Shown: piece by piece, positions 19,948 through 27,372 of the stretch
How the letters are laid out: each line of letters opens with the position of its first letter
Numbering within the stretch: position 1 is the stretch's first letter
Assembly (NCBI GenBank): GCA_900759445.1
Contig: CAAEVH010000037.1
Span: forward strand, 1 to 64,000
Source: an uncultured Raoultella sp.
GTDB lineage: Bacteria; Pseudomonadota; Gammaproteobacteria; Enterobacterales; Enterobacteriaceae
Length of the DNA: 64,000 bases
Direction of reading: 5' to 3'
Notes under the pieces: model-generated
What the model was told of the DNA's origin: nothing
Seen by the model: the letters and a program-made list of their open reading frames with translations, nothing else
The model's database searches: none
Made by a program: the position numbers and the translations under genes

Positions 19948-20072
19948 ACTAAGTATAGAGATACGAAATCCATTCCATTTCATTCCATGTATTTCTTTCT
20001 CTATCAGTATTCAATGAAACTGTGACTGCGTCACGAATACTACTCGTCGTGAACTCCTCGTAGTATTGGTTA

Positions 20073-20120
20073 GAAACGTTCCGTTTTTCTCGCTGTACTC
20101 GAAAAGACGGAAGGCGTTTC
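20073..20120 (+). repeat. Extended imperfect hairpin
   Basis: GAAACG (20073-20078) pairs with CGTTTC (20115-20120), and TTCCGT (20079-20084) with ACGGAA (20107-20112). An imperfect inner stem surrounds the CTGTA loop. There is no T run after it, so it is not a typical terminator; RNA structure or a protein site is possible. Confidence 0.5.
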
Positions 20121-20317
20121 TTCTCGCTTTGCTCGATAGGTGTTAGTACAGCAAGTGAAGTACCTAAAGTGAACTGGTAAGTACGAAATGCCCCGCCAGT
20201 TTCACACCTCTCGCTCCGGTCATTTCCCCTTACTATGATGCCATTTGATAACTACATAAAGTACTGGATCAAGTGTGCAATTTTTGTGTACAAAGAGGTA
20301 CTTAAGAGAGGGATAAC

Positions 20318-21043
20318 ATGAACAGAAAACAATTCATCCAGTCGCATGGTGCTACTTGTAGTAACTGGACTTGGAGTTGGTCATTTGTTAATCATGACAA
20401 GAAAATGGTGATCTTTGGTGCTTGGGATGTTCAGAAAGAGCAAGAAAGATCAGTCATACTAAGGGAGCGGTGGAAAACTAAAGTAGTTGACGGTAGGACA
20501 AGAAAAAATCTGGGATACATTCAAGCTATTGAACACATCCAGTTGATAGCTGAAGGTTATGATCTTTTCACGTTTGATATGGAGCAGGGGCGAAACGATG
20601 AGGATAGAGATGTAGCTGTTATCAAACGTTTCACCCCTAAACTTGAAAAGCGTTACCTTAGAAAAGAAGGTACTGTTTGGTATGCAGACTTCTTACCTAA
20701 TCCGTTTCCTGATGAAATTACCTCACCTGAAAACTACGCTGAAGGTGCAAAAAAGCAAGTTACAGTAAACTCCTACGAGCGTGATCCAAAAGCACGACAG
20801 GCTTGTATTGACCATCATGGAACTTCATGCATGTGTTGTGGGTTTGACTTTGAGAAAGTCTATGGCGAACACGGTAAAGGATTTATACACGTTCATCATA
20901 TAAAACCACTGCATACAGTAGGTGATAACTATGTGGTAAACCCGATTGAGGACATGGTTCCCCTTTGTCCAAACTGTCATGCAATGATACATAGGGGAAG
21001 TGAAGTGTTAAGCGTTGATGGGTTAAAAGATCTTCTACGCTAA
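20318..21043 (+). CDS. HNH endonuclease, McrA-like architecture
   Basis: 241 residues after a GAGGG ribosome site. The C-terminal 90 residues form a zinc-supported HNH nuclease: CMCCGF near 170, HVHHIKPL near 190, then CPNCHAMIHRG near 220. The N-terminal half carries a WTWSWSFVNHDKKMVIFGAWD pattern and a following basic region, as in modification-sensing or restriction-type HNH proteins. It could be a restriction enzyme against modified DNA or a homing nuclease; terminase-associated HNH is unlikely as it is far from the packaging genes. A strong terminator follows. Confidence 0.75.
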   Translation: MNRKQFIQSHGATCSNWTWSWSFVNHDKKMVIFGAWDVQKEQERSVILRERWKTKVVDGRTRKNLGYIQAIEHIQLIAEGYDLFTFDMEQGRNDEDRDVAVIKRFTPKLEKRYLRKEGTVWYADFLPNPFPDEITSPENYAEGAKKQVTVNSYERDPKARQACIDHHGTSCMCCGFDFEKVYGEHGKGFIHVHHIKPLHTVGDNYVVNPIEDMVPLCPNCHAMIHRGSEVLSVDGLKDLLR

Positions 21044-21094
21044 TTATGGTAGTTAGACGTTTCATAACAAACCTTAATACCCTATTTTATGAAG

Positions 21095-21129
21095 TACCCT
21101 CACTGCATATGGTGAGGGTATTTTTTTTT
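21095..21129 (+). terminator. Terminator after HNH gene
   Basis: Nine-base perfect stem TACCCTCAC / GTGAGGGTA followed by nine T. Confidence 0.9.
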
Positions 21130-21224
21130 CAAATACTCATATGTTCTGTTTTATTGCTTAATTAAAAATTATTAGTAAATACATAGAAAAGTTAGCGGTA
21201 CTAACTTACTATGGAATTTATGAA

Positions 21225-21494
21225 ATGATAAGAATGGAATTCAATACATACCAGGATGATATGTACTACTTTCTCTACATTACCGAGGAAGTAAGGATTG
21301 AAACTAATGGCGTATCAGGCATACAGTTACAAACCCGCGATTCGAGGGTAAGGAATTTAGGTGATCCGTTCCAGTACTTAACACTGCGAGAACGAAAAGA
21401 TGAGTACTTTAATGAAAGTCTTATCAATCCGTATGTAGATGAAGTGATTAAAGCTGTTGAAGTACTTGTTCCTCTTTTGACTTTAGATGATTAA
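21225..21494 (+). CDS. small acidic protein, unknown
   Basis: 89 residues, acidic, no membrane segment. The start at 21225 is uncertain: a second ATG three codons later is also possible and neither has a strong ribosome site. Composition and GTAC-rich codon pattern match the phage core rather than the leftward cassette that follows. No family is recognised. Confidence 0.5.
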   Translation: MIRMEFNTYQDDMYYFLYITEEVRIETNGVSGIQLQTRDSRVRNLGDPFQYLTLRERKDEYFNESLINPYVDEVIKAVEVLVPLLTLDD

Positions 21495-21524
21495 AAACAT
21501 GCCCCATTGAGAGGCACGAGGTGA

Positions 21525-22259
21525 TTATTTTATAACTTCGATAAATTCAGTTGTTGGTTTATTATCATCATAAATTGATTTAACAAAATCCTGTAAGCTA
21601 TGGTTTAATTCGATAGCTTCAAGTTGTATATCAATAATTTCTTTTGCTGTTAAACGTATAGCTTCTTCATCAGCATACATGAGCATTGGAACTTCAGAGG
21701 CTGCCAGTTCAAATTGAGTTTGTAGTCGATTGTAACAATCTGCAATATGTTTTATAGTGTTCATTATATTCACTGTATAAGGTGTGATTTTATAGTTATA
21801 CCTCTGGATTGCCTTTAATCTATTTTGTATTGAATATGATAAGTTGAAAAATTCGATAAGCAAATTTTCAATTTTATCAAAAGTTTCGCCTATATCTTTT
21901 GGCAGTTCTTCTTTATCGTTTAAATGGTTTTTTAGCGTTTTACTTGTATGAACAATATAGCTTTTATATTGAATGCTCAGTGATGACAACTTTCGTAAGT
22001 CTTCATATATTGCTTCTTCGATAACTTTAGAAACTATATCGTAATGTTTTTGAGACAGCCATTCGGGGGCTTTTCTATATGCGGCATAAGCTACACCCAA
22101 AGTACCCAATGTCGATAAAGAACTGATCCAATCGGTAAAACTACCCCATTCGAAGTTATTACTTCCAAAAAAAAGTGCTTTCAAGATGACACAAATCAAA
22201 AGTAATGAAAGAATCAATACAACTGCAAGTATTGTTTGGTTTAGATTTTTATATTCCAT
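21525..22259 (-). CDS. two-helix membrane protein, unknown (candidate exclusion protein)
   Basis: 244 residues. A hydrophobic helix at about 9-31 and a second weaker one at about 43-62 (WISSLSTLGTLGVAYAAYRKAPEW) are followed by a 180-residue helical cytoplasmic domain. This two-helix-plus-long-soluble-domain layout with the SSLSTLGTLGVAYAA segment is widespread in prophage and genomic-island hypothetical proteins. It is leftward, opposite to its phage neighbours, and likely expressed in the lysogen. No enzymatic motif is seen. Confidence 0.6.
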   Translation of the reverse strand: MEYKNLNQTILAVVLILSLLLICVILKALFFGSNNFEWGSFTDWISSLSTLGTLGVAYAAYRKAPEWLSQKHYDIVSKVIEEAIYEDLRKLSSLSIQYKSYIVHTSKTLKNHLNDKEELPKDIGETFDKIENLLIEFFNLSYSIQNRLKAIQRYNYKITPYTVNIMNTIKHIADCYNRLQTQFELAASEVPMLMYADEEAIRLTAKEIIDIQLEAIELNHSLQDFVKSIYDDNKPTTEFIEVIK

Positions 22260-22335
22260 TTACTTGTTTCCGACATGATAGTGAATCTTGAGTTAGTACT
22301 TTACCATTACAGCCACAATCATGTACACTCTGAAC

Positions 22336-22387
22336 ATCACGCCCACCCACTATGGGTAGGTTTGTTTAAGGTGTGGGTGGGCGTGAT
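22336..22387. repeat. Perfect 15-bp inverted repeat
   Basis: ATCACGCCCACCCAC (22336-22350) and its exact complement (22373-22387) are separated by 22 bases. It is GC-rich in AT-rich surroundings and lies between two leftward genes. Neither strand shows a U run after the stem, so a simple terminator is doubtful. It could be a regulatory RNA stem, or a border of the accessory cassette. Confidence 0.7.
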
Positions 22388-22455
22388 TGTTATAATTTCT
22401 ACTCTTATTAAATAGCTTAGCCTACATACTTTAATCGGTAGCGTGCAAATAACAA

Positions 22456-23646
22456 TTAATAAATTAACTTTATTGTTTTACCTAAATCTATTTGAAAATC
22501 AATAGCTTTATCCGCGAAAAGTTTGCCTAATCTTTTAGTTTTTGGATTCCATCCTGGAAAGGGCTCATCCAACATATCCATAATTTCTTTTGTAATATTT
22601 AATTCCAAACATGACAATACATAGGAAATGAAGTTTTGTACACTCTCATATCTTTTTAATAAGGTTTGGTATTCAATTCCTGTTTGCGAGGCGAGGTAGG
22701 AGTCAAAAGCTAAATTGGTAAATTTTGCAAAGAGCGGGGTTCTATCATCAAAATAAACAGTGTCAAAATGATTGGTGTATGGATTTACATTTCCATGTAA
22801 CATCTCATTTCTAATATTCATTATCGACTGGAACTCTTTACATGCCTCATTATTGTTATAATCCACAGGGCAATGGAAACCTTTACATTTAAGATGTAAG
22901 TTTTTCACGCGTTCGTGGATTGGGCTTCGTATAAAAGATTCATAATCTTCTTTATTTTCATATGCATTAACTTTTGCGAGGGTGAAAATTAAAAAATTAA
23001 TGAAAGACTCTGCATAAATAGGTAGTGTTAAGGAAATGTTGATTCCTAAAGTATTTGCTTTTGAAAATTTCTCTCCTACAATGGACATTTCTTTCTTAGT
23101 TCTATTGTTAAATTTTTTAAAGTCAGGGTGCTTTATTTCATCAATTTTCAGATTATCTAACTCTACAAAGTTTGAATCAATTGCGGTTTTAATTCTTTTG
23201 AAAGGATTTATAAATAGATGCCACGTTTCTACTTTTGTTCTAAATGTGGAAATTTGTTTGCCGTAATTCTTAAAATCATCTTTTAAATCTTTGATGAATT
23301 CATCTTTTGCAAATTTCTGATCTTGAAAATCTATTGATTTGTGTATCTCTATACGATAGGTCATACACATAATCGTTATACGATAACCTTCATAATCAAA
23401 TGTATAATCCCAATGAATGAGATTTGATGAATCATATTTTCGGAACAAAGATTGCATTCCGTTAGGTTTCCCAAAACGAGCTTGCAAGTAGCAATATAAA
23501 TCTACAGGTTTGATATTATTGATATCTACCCATAATGTATAATCTTTGTCATGTTTAATTATAGAGGTTTTCTGCTGGAACTCATTAACAACGATCCGCT
23601 GATCTAAGTAAATCATTTTATCAATATTAATTTTTGTTTTTTTCAT
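22456..23646 (-). CDS. HEPN-motif protein, candidate abortive-infection effector
   Basis: 396 residues, no membrane segment. Near residues 276-286 the sequence NIRNEMLHGN carries R279-N-x3-H284, the R-x4-H signature of HEPN ribonucleases, embedded in predicted helices (residues 205-300). The family is not otherwise recognised. It is leftward and AT-rich with few GTAC sites, so it looks like separately acquired cargo. With the membrane protein downstream it may form a defence pair. A non-catalytic helical role is equally possible. Confidence 0.55.
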   Translation of the reverse strand: MKKTKINIDKMIYLDQRIVVNEFQQKTSIIKHDKDYTLWVDINNIKPVDLYCYLQARFGKPNGMQSLFRKYDSSNLIHWDYTFDYEGYRITIMCMTYRIEIHKSIDFQDQKFAKDEFIKDLKDDFKNYGKQISTFRTKVETWHLFINPFKRIKTAIDSNFVELDNLKIDEIKHPDFKKFNNRTKKEMSIVGEKFSKANTLGINISLTLPIYAESFINFLIFTLAKVNAYENKEDYESFIRSPIHERVKNLHLKCKGFHCPVDYNNNEACKEFQSIMNIRNEMLHGNVNPYTNHFDTVYFDDRTPLFAKFTNLAFDSYLASQTGIEYQTLLKRYESVQNFISYVLSCLELNITKEIMDMLDEPFPGWNPKTKRLGKLFADKAIDFQIDLGKTIKLIY

Positions 23647-23732
23647 TTTACTTGTTCACACTCTTTATAAGAGGAATATTTAATGTTCGCTGAGTATAGT
23701 GATAGCCAACTGAAAATATCAAGAGATCATGA

Positions 23733-24068
23733 TCAAAACGGCAGCTCACCCTGCATAACACAGAAAGCATCATCCTTATCATGTACCTCTAACATAGCTT
23801 GTTGTGCGTAGAACCAACTACTAACAGCAAAGATATCCACTGGCTGAGCTACCTCAAGCATAAAGTAGTATGCGTTACTTGAAGTCACACCGAACCAGTA
23901 CAAACGAGTACCATCCTCATGAGGTGTTGTCTCGAACAAGACACATTGCCCATCTTCAATACGTTCTAAGTACCCTCCAGGATGAACAACCACTATCCGT
24001 TGTCCACACTGCCAATACACCTGAACACCTTTTCGAACGCTTGAATCAAACGAATTCTTATTACCCAT
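23733..24068 (-). CDS. small soluble protein, unknown
   Basis: 111 residues with a GAAGGGCAGGA ribosome-site region upstream. Beta-rich appearance with many aromatic residues (VYWQCGQRIVVVHPGGYLERI) and no membrane segment. It is divergent from the EAL gene across a region of TGATCA palindromes, so the two may share control. No family is recognised. Confidence 0.55.
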   Translation of the reverse strand: MGNKNSFDSSVRKGVQVYWQCGQRIVVVHPGGYLERIEDGQCVLFETTPHEDGTRLYWFGVTSSNAYYFMLEVAQPVDIFAVSSWFYAQQAMLEVHDKDDAFCVMQGELPF

Positions 24069-24153
24069 TTTCCTGCCCTTCGATGAGATTATGATACTGT
24101 AAATTTATACAGTGGTTTGATGTTAATCAATACGAAACGCTAAAAATCACATA

Positions 24154-24240
24154 AAAATGATCATTTTCAATAGCTTAAGTAATGTTATTTGGTAGGGTAG
24201 CTCTATTATTGATATCTAAAAATGATCAATAATTGATCAT
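24154..24240. promoter_or_regulatory. TGATCA palindromes in a divergent promoter region
   Basis: AAAATGATCATTTT (24154-24167) is a perfect palindrome. 24222-24240 is a 19-base perfect palindrome made of two TGATCA blocks around a central A. They lie between a leftward 111-residue gene and the rightward EAL gene, in the position of an operator for either. The binding protein is unknown. Confidence 0.55.
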
Positions 24241-24265
24241 CTACCATTATTAGAGATAAGCAGGG

Positions 24266-24940
24266 ATGATCACCAAAACCTTCATAGCAGAACCAATCAT
24301 GACAACATCAGGCCAGCTCGTAGGGTGTGAACTGTTAACCCGCTTCCATCGTGAAGATCTTCCAGTACTGAACAGTAAGTACTTCATCATGGCTATGTCG
24401 GTCGAAGGGAAGAAGGAACTACTGAAACAACAATTAGAGACTGTAGAAGTTCATGCGTCATGGTTCAGAGAGCACCGGCTTTTCTGTACCGTTAACGTTG
24501 ATACCATACAGGCACGGCTATGTGTGTTTGACAGGGAGATTATTCAGCTATTGGATAAAATGGATTTCATCAGGCTTGAGATATCAGAGAACTTTGAAGG
24601 GCTTGAACTCGGTATCAATCATCCAGTACTTAAAACACTGTTAAACGTTGGCTATCGCCTGTTCATTGATGATCTTGGCTCAGGCCGTGCGAATACCGCA
24701 GCACTTTCTACTGGTTGCTATGAGGCGGTCAAACTTGATAGGGCGTTCTACAATCAAGAAGTACAGAAACCTACATTCAACGTACTGATAAAGAACATCA
24801 TGAAGTACTGCCCGTATGTGATCGTTGAGGGAGTAGAGCAGCGGCAAGAACTACCAGTACTACGTGATGCGGGAGTATCAGCGGTGCAAGGATATCTTTA
24901 TCGTTCAGTGAACTTCTCTAAGGTGACATCTCTTTTATAA
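24266..24940 (+). CDS. EAL-domain protein (c-di-GMP phosphodiesterase family), phage-borne
   Basis: 224 residues, almost exactly one EAL domain with no sensor domain. The expected catalytic positions appear present: ELL in place of EAL with E22, N77, E105, the DD pair D135-D136 in IDDLGSG, K156 in KLDR, E188 in VEGVE and Q208 in QGYLY. The family hydrolyses cyclic di-GMP, although stand-alone members can instead bind protein partners, as YdiV does. In a prophage it could lower host c-di-GMP and favour motility over biofilm. Start choice is uncertain: AGGG lies very close to the ATG. Confidence 0.8.
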   Translation: MITKTFIAEPIMTTSGQLVGCELLTRFHREDLPVLNSKYFIMAMSVEGKKELLKQQLETVEVHASWFREHRLFCTVNVDTIQARLCVFDREIIQLLDKMDFIRLEISENFEGLELGINHPVLKTLLNVGYRLFIDDLGSGRANTAALSTGCYEAVKLDRAFYNQEVQKPTFNVLIKNIMKYCPYVIVEGVEQRQELPVLRDAGVSAVQGYLYRSVNFSKVTSLL

Positions 24941-24963
24941 ATCTAAGCCGCATTACAGCGGCT

Positions 24964-25554
24964 TTACTCACCATCATCTAATTCATTTAAAAATCTGGCA
25001 AGAACATCTCCGTGGCACGGATAAGGTTTGCAATGGCAGCCAAGGATTTTCCCTCTATGTGCTTTAAGCTTTTCTTTGAAATCTTCCCCGCCTTTTAAGA
25101 AATTTCTATCAAAGTCGTACTTAAACTTTCTTATAACTTCATCACGATCACCATCGGCTCCAATCGCATAGGGATTACCCCATAAAGTACCGCGACCGCA
25201 ATATACATCGAAGTGTTCGCCCCTGTCTTTATTGGATACAAACGTAATTTTATCCTTTATATACCTTACAGGAATTTGTGATGATAACGTTTCATAAACA
25301 GTTGTGAAATCTGGTTTCAATGCTGAATCAAAAATAATAGCGTGCGTCAATCCTATTTTAAATGGGTCAGCAAGAGTATCATGATTAAGTTTAAAAATTA
25401 AATCAGAGGAAAAATAGTTATGTATCAAATCCTGGTGATCCTCAAAATAGAAGATTTTGTATTCACTCGATTCGGAGAAGATACGGGTAAGCTTTCGCTC
25501 AAACTTACCCTTTGAAGCAAAATCAGGATGATACATAATTAGTACTTTCATCAT
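24964..25554 (-). CDS. DUF4326-domain protein
   Basis: 196 residues. The C-terminal 80 residues match DUF4326: VYCGRGTLWGNPYAIG, then DRDEVIRKFKYD, and the cysteine-histidine motif ILGCHCKPYPCHGDVLA. The N-terminal 110 residues resemble a small alpha/beta domain (KVLIMYHPDF). Its start ATG overlaps the stop of the DUF488 gene as ATGA, so translation is coupled. The CHC...CHG cluster could bind metal. Function is unknown; domain and context place it in a three-gene cargo cassette. Confidence 0.75.
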   Translation of the reverse strand: MMKVLIMYHPDFASKGKFERKLTRIFSESSEYKIFYFEDHQDLIHNYFSSDLIFKLNHDTLADPFKIGLTHAIIFDSALKPDFTTVYETLSSQIPVRYIKDKITFVSNKDRGEHFDVYCGRGTLWGNPYAIGADGDRDEVIRKFKYDFDRNFLKGGEDFKEKLKAHRGKILGCHCKPYPCHGDVLARFLNELDDGE

Positions 25555-25988
25555 ATTAAATGCTTAACCTCAAAATCTGTATCCCAATGCTTGTTCAGAT
25601 ATTCTATCACAAGACGGCGATGACAGTGATGGGGCTTGTGCTCACTACATAACAAGCAACCGTCAGAGATTAAGCTCTTATCTATACGCTCAATATTCCT
25701 TTTTGCCATAAGATTCAGAAAGTTATCTTCGTAAATCTCCCAAGAGACTTTTCCTTTCTTATAAGGATCGAGCATCTCTTTGGTTGGTGCCAGGTCTGGA
25801 ACATGGGCGTAGCCTACCCCACAAAGTTCGCGAAGGAAAAATTCCAAGTCTTTCTTTTTAGCAAAACCAGCAAGCTGAGATACATTATTTAGACGGACAT
25901 CAACCAGAGTTTTGATTGGCTGAGACTTAATCAAGGTAAAAAATTTCTCAGCAGTTTTTTCAGTAAAGCCAATTGAAAATACTTTCAT
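25551..25988 (-). CDS. DUF488 family protein
   Basis: 145 residues matching DUF488 throughout: KVFSIGFTEKTAEKFF at the start, LVDVRLNN near 33, GVGYAHVPDLAPT near 77, and C-terminal CLLCSEHKPHHCHRRLV near 115. The conserved cysteines and CHR motif suggest metal binding or a catalytic thiol. The start overlaps the upstream dual-OB gene stop as TAATG. No established activity. Confidence 0.85.
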   Translation of the reverse strand: MKVFSIGFTEKTAEKFFTLIKSQPIKTLVDVRLNNVSQLAGFAKKKDLEFFLRELCGVGYAHVPDLAPTKEMLDPYKKGKVSWEIYEDNFLNLMAKRNIERIDKSLISDGCLLCSEHKPHHCHRRLVIEYLNKHWDTDFEVKHLI

Positions 25989-26671
25989 TAAATTATCTCA
26001 GCTATTAATTTGTAATGAAATTTCCCTGCTAAATTTTCAAATGCTTCTAATGCAAGGCTTACAGTTATAAAACAATCAGGCTTCGTGTAGCGGCCTACCT
26101 CTTTACTCTCAAAATAATTTAGCCATTTGTGATCAGTTACCTTGAGGTTGTATGTTACTTCGTTATAAGTAAACTCGGCTCGCACTTTTACCTTTTGGTC
26201 TTCCCAACGAGACGTTATAAAAGTAATCAGCCCGGCCTCTATAAAATAAAGGCTATCGTTAAGATCTTCTACTTCATCTGGGTGTACTTGATCAAACTTA
26301 CCGCTACTTGTCTGATGATTGTTTATCCACAGAGTTTCTGGATAATCACAAAGAAGTCTTAGAGAGTCAGGATGCGAACTATAAACTCCTTCTTTTTTCC
26401 AGTACTGGGTTTCATCTATCAGGTAGTTTTCTGTTTGAAATTTTTCTGGAGTAGGTTTGATAAATATTGCTGTGATTATATCAAGTGACTGAGAATCTGA
26501 GCTGTTACCATAAATACTATCATAGCGAGTTATAGCACCAGACTGGTTAACAGGTCTAATCCATTCGCCAACGTCAATACCTTGATCATGTTGATGAATG
26601 ATTTTACCTGCGACGCAAAAATCTTTATTTTTCTTGGACTTACTTAAGCAAACAAAAGTTTTATCTACCAT
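25988..26671 (-). CDS. dual OB-fold domain protein
   Basis: 227 residues from MVDKTFVCLSKSKK at 26671; an upstream ATG adds 16 hydrophobic residues but is less likely. The beginning FVCLSKSKKNKDFCVAGK and GEWIRPVN pattern fit the dual OB-containing domain seen beside DUF488 and DUF4326 proteins. Nucleic-acid or nucleotide recognition is plausible. It is the first gene of the coupled leftward trio and is divergent from the terminase operon. Family assignment is by memory of pattern. Confidence 0.65.
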   Translation of the reverse strand: MVDKTFVCLSKSKKNKDFCVAGKIIHQHDQGIDVGEWIRPVNQSGAITRYDSIYGNSSDSQSLDIITAIFIKPTPEKFQTENYLIDETQYWKKEGVYSSHPDSLRLLCDYPETLWINNHQTSSGKFDQVHPDEVEDLNDSLYFIEAGLITFITSRWEDQKVKVRAEFTYNEVTYNLKVTDHKWLNYFESKEVGRYTKPDCFITVSLALEAFENLAGKFHYKLIAEII

Positions 26672-26832
26672 GATGCAACTCTCAATTGAATAGTAAACAA
26701 ACATTACCATCAGATTCATCCCAAATCAACATAGGTTCTTCTCATTGAAGCAAGCGTTCGCGTAGTTTCGCCGCACCCTTTGAATAGAATATATGATGTT
26801 TTGAACCTAATTCATTCACAATACGAGGAAAT
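26672..26832. other. Divergent region before terminase; possible cos vicinity
   Basis: 161 bp between the accessory trio and the small terminase gene, including a GC-richer stretch near 26755-26785. In lambda-type phages the cos site lies just before the small terminase gene, so this is where it would be expected. I cannot identify cohesive ends from sequence alone. Confidence 0.35.
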
Positions 26833-27372
26833 ATGACGTACTTACAATTAGCAAAAATCTACGGATACGACCCTGCAACAGTTAGCCGTGATTGGAAAGC
26901 AAAAGGTTTAGATATAAATGGAACAGACGATGAGATCTATCAATGGGTACAAGATAATGTACTAACACCATTGAGAGGTCAAACAGATTTAAAAGAAGAA
27001 ACTCAGCGTGAACAATTACGATTAGCAAAAGCTAAAGCAGACATTGAAGAAATGGAAGCTGATCTAAAAAGAAGAAACTTAGTAGAAGTGGATTATGTAA
27101 CTGACTCACTTTCAAGTTACTTACTTCAACTAAAGAACATGTTGCGTAGTATTCCAAACACAACTTATGTAGAACTCTTTGCAAGTGAAGATGCAAACCA
27201 ATTGAGGGAAACGCTAAAAGATAAAATTGATGAAGTACTCAGAGATATTGGAAATTATGAGTACGAGGAAGATGAATATGAAAATGGATTTTCAGAATCA
27301 GAAGAAATTAATAACAATATTGAACCAGGCGGTGAAGAACATACTACCGCCAGAGAAGATCAAGCCGAGTGA
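26833..27372 (+). CDS. terminase small subunit (Nu1-like)
   Basis: 179 residues after a CGAGGAA ribosome site. The N-terminal winged-helix-like segment MTYLQLAKIYGYDPATVSRDW resembles lambda gpNu1 and would bind cos. A central heptad region (EETQREQLRLAKAKADIEEMEADLKRRN) and a C-terminal acidic tail for contact with the large subunit follow. It overlaps the large terminase gene by nearly 100 bases, unusual but common in compact phages. Confidence 0.85.
   Translation: MTYLQLAKIYGYDPATVSRDWKAKGLDINGTDDEIYQWVQDNVLTPLRGQTDLKEETQREQLRLAKAKADIEEMEADLKRRNLVEVDYVTDSLSSYLLQLKNMLRSIPNTTYVELFASEDANQLRETLKDKIDEVLRDIGNYEYEEDEYENGFSESEEINNNIEPGGEEHTTAREDQAE

Larger units (their letters stand above)
19856..20317. 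other. 462-bp repeat-rich non-coding region
   Basis: No gene is seen. It holds the ACGGCA repeat cluster (19864-19947), an AATACTAC / GTAGTATT inverted repeat (20036-20067) and an extended imperfect hairpin (20073-20120). Together these are candidates for a replication origin, an operator region or a structured RNA. Confidence 0.55.

Noticed and set aside
22336..22387. Rho-independent terminator
   Set aside because: The stem is strong but there is no T run after it on either strand.
24964..26671. Phage replication genes
   Set aside because: None of the three proteins shows helicase, primase or initiator motifs; they match DUF4326, DUF488 and a dual OB domain.
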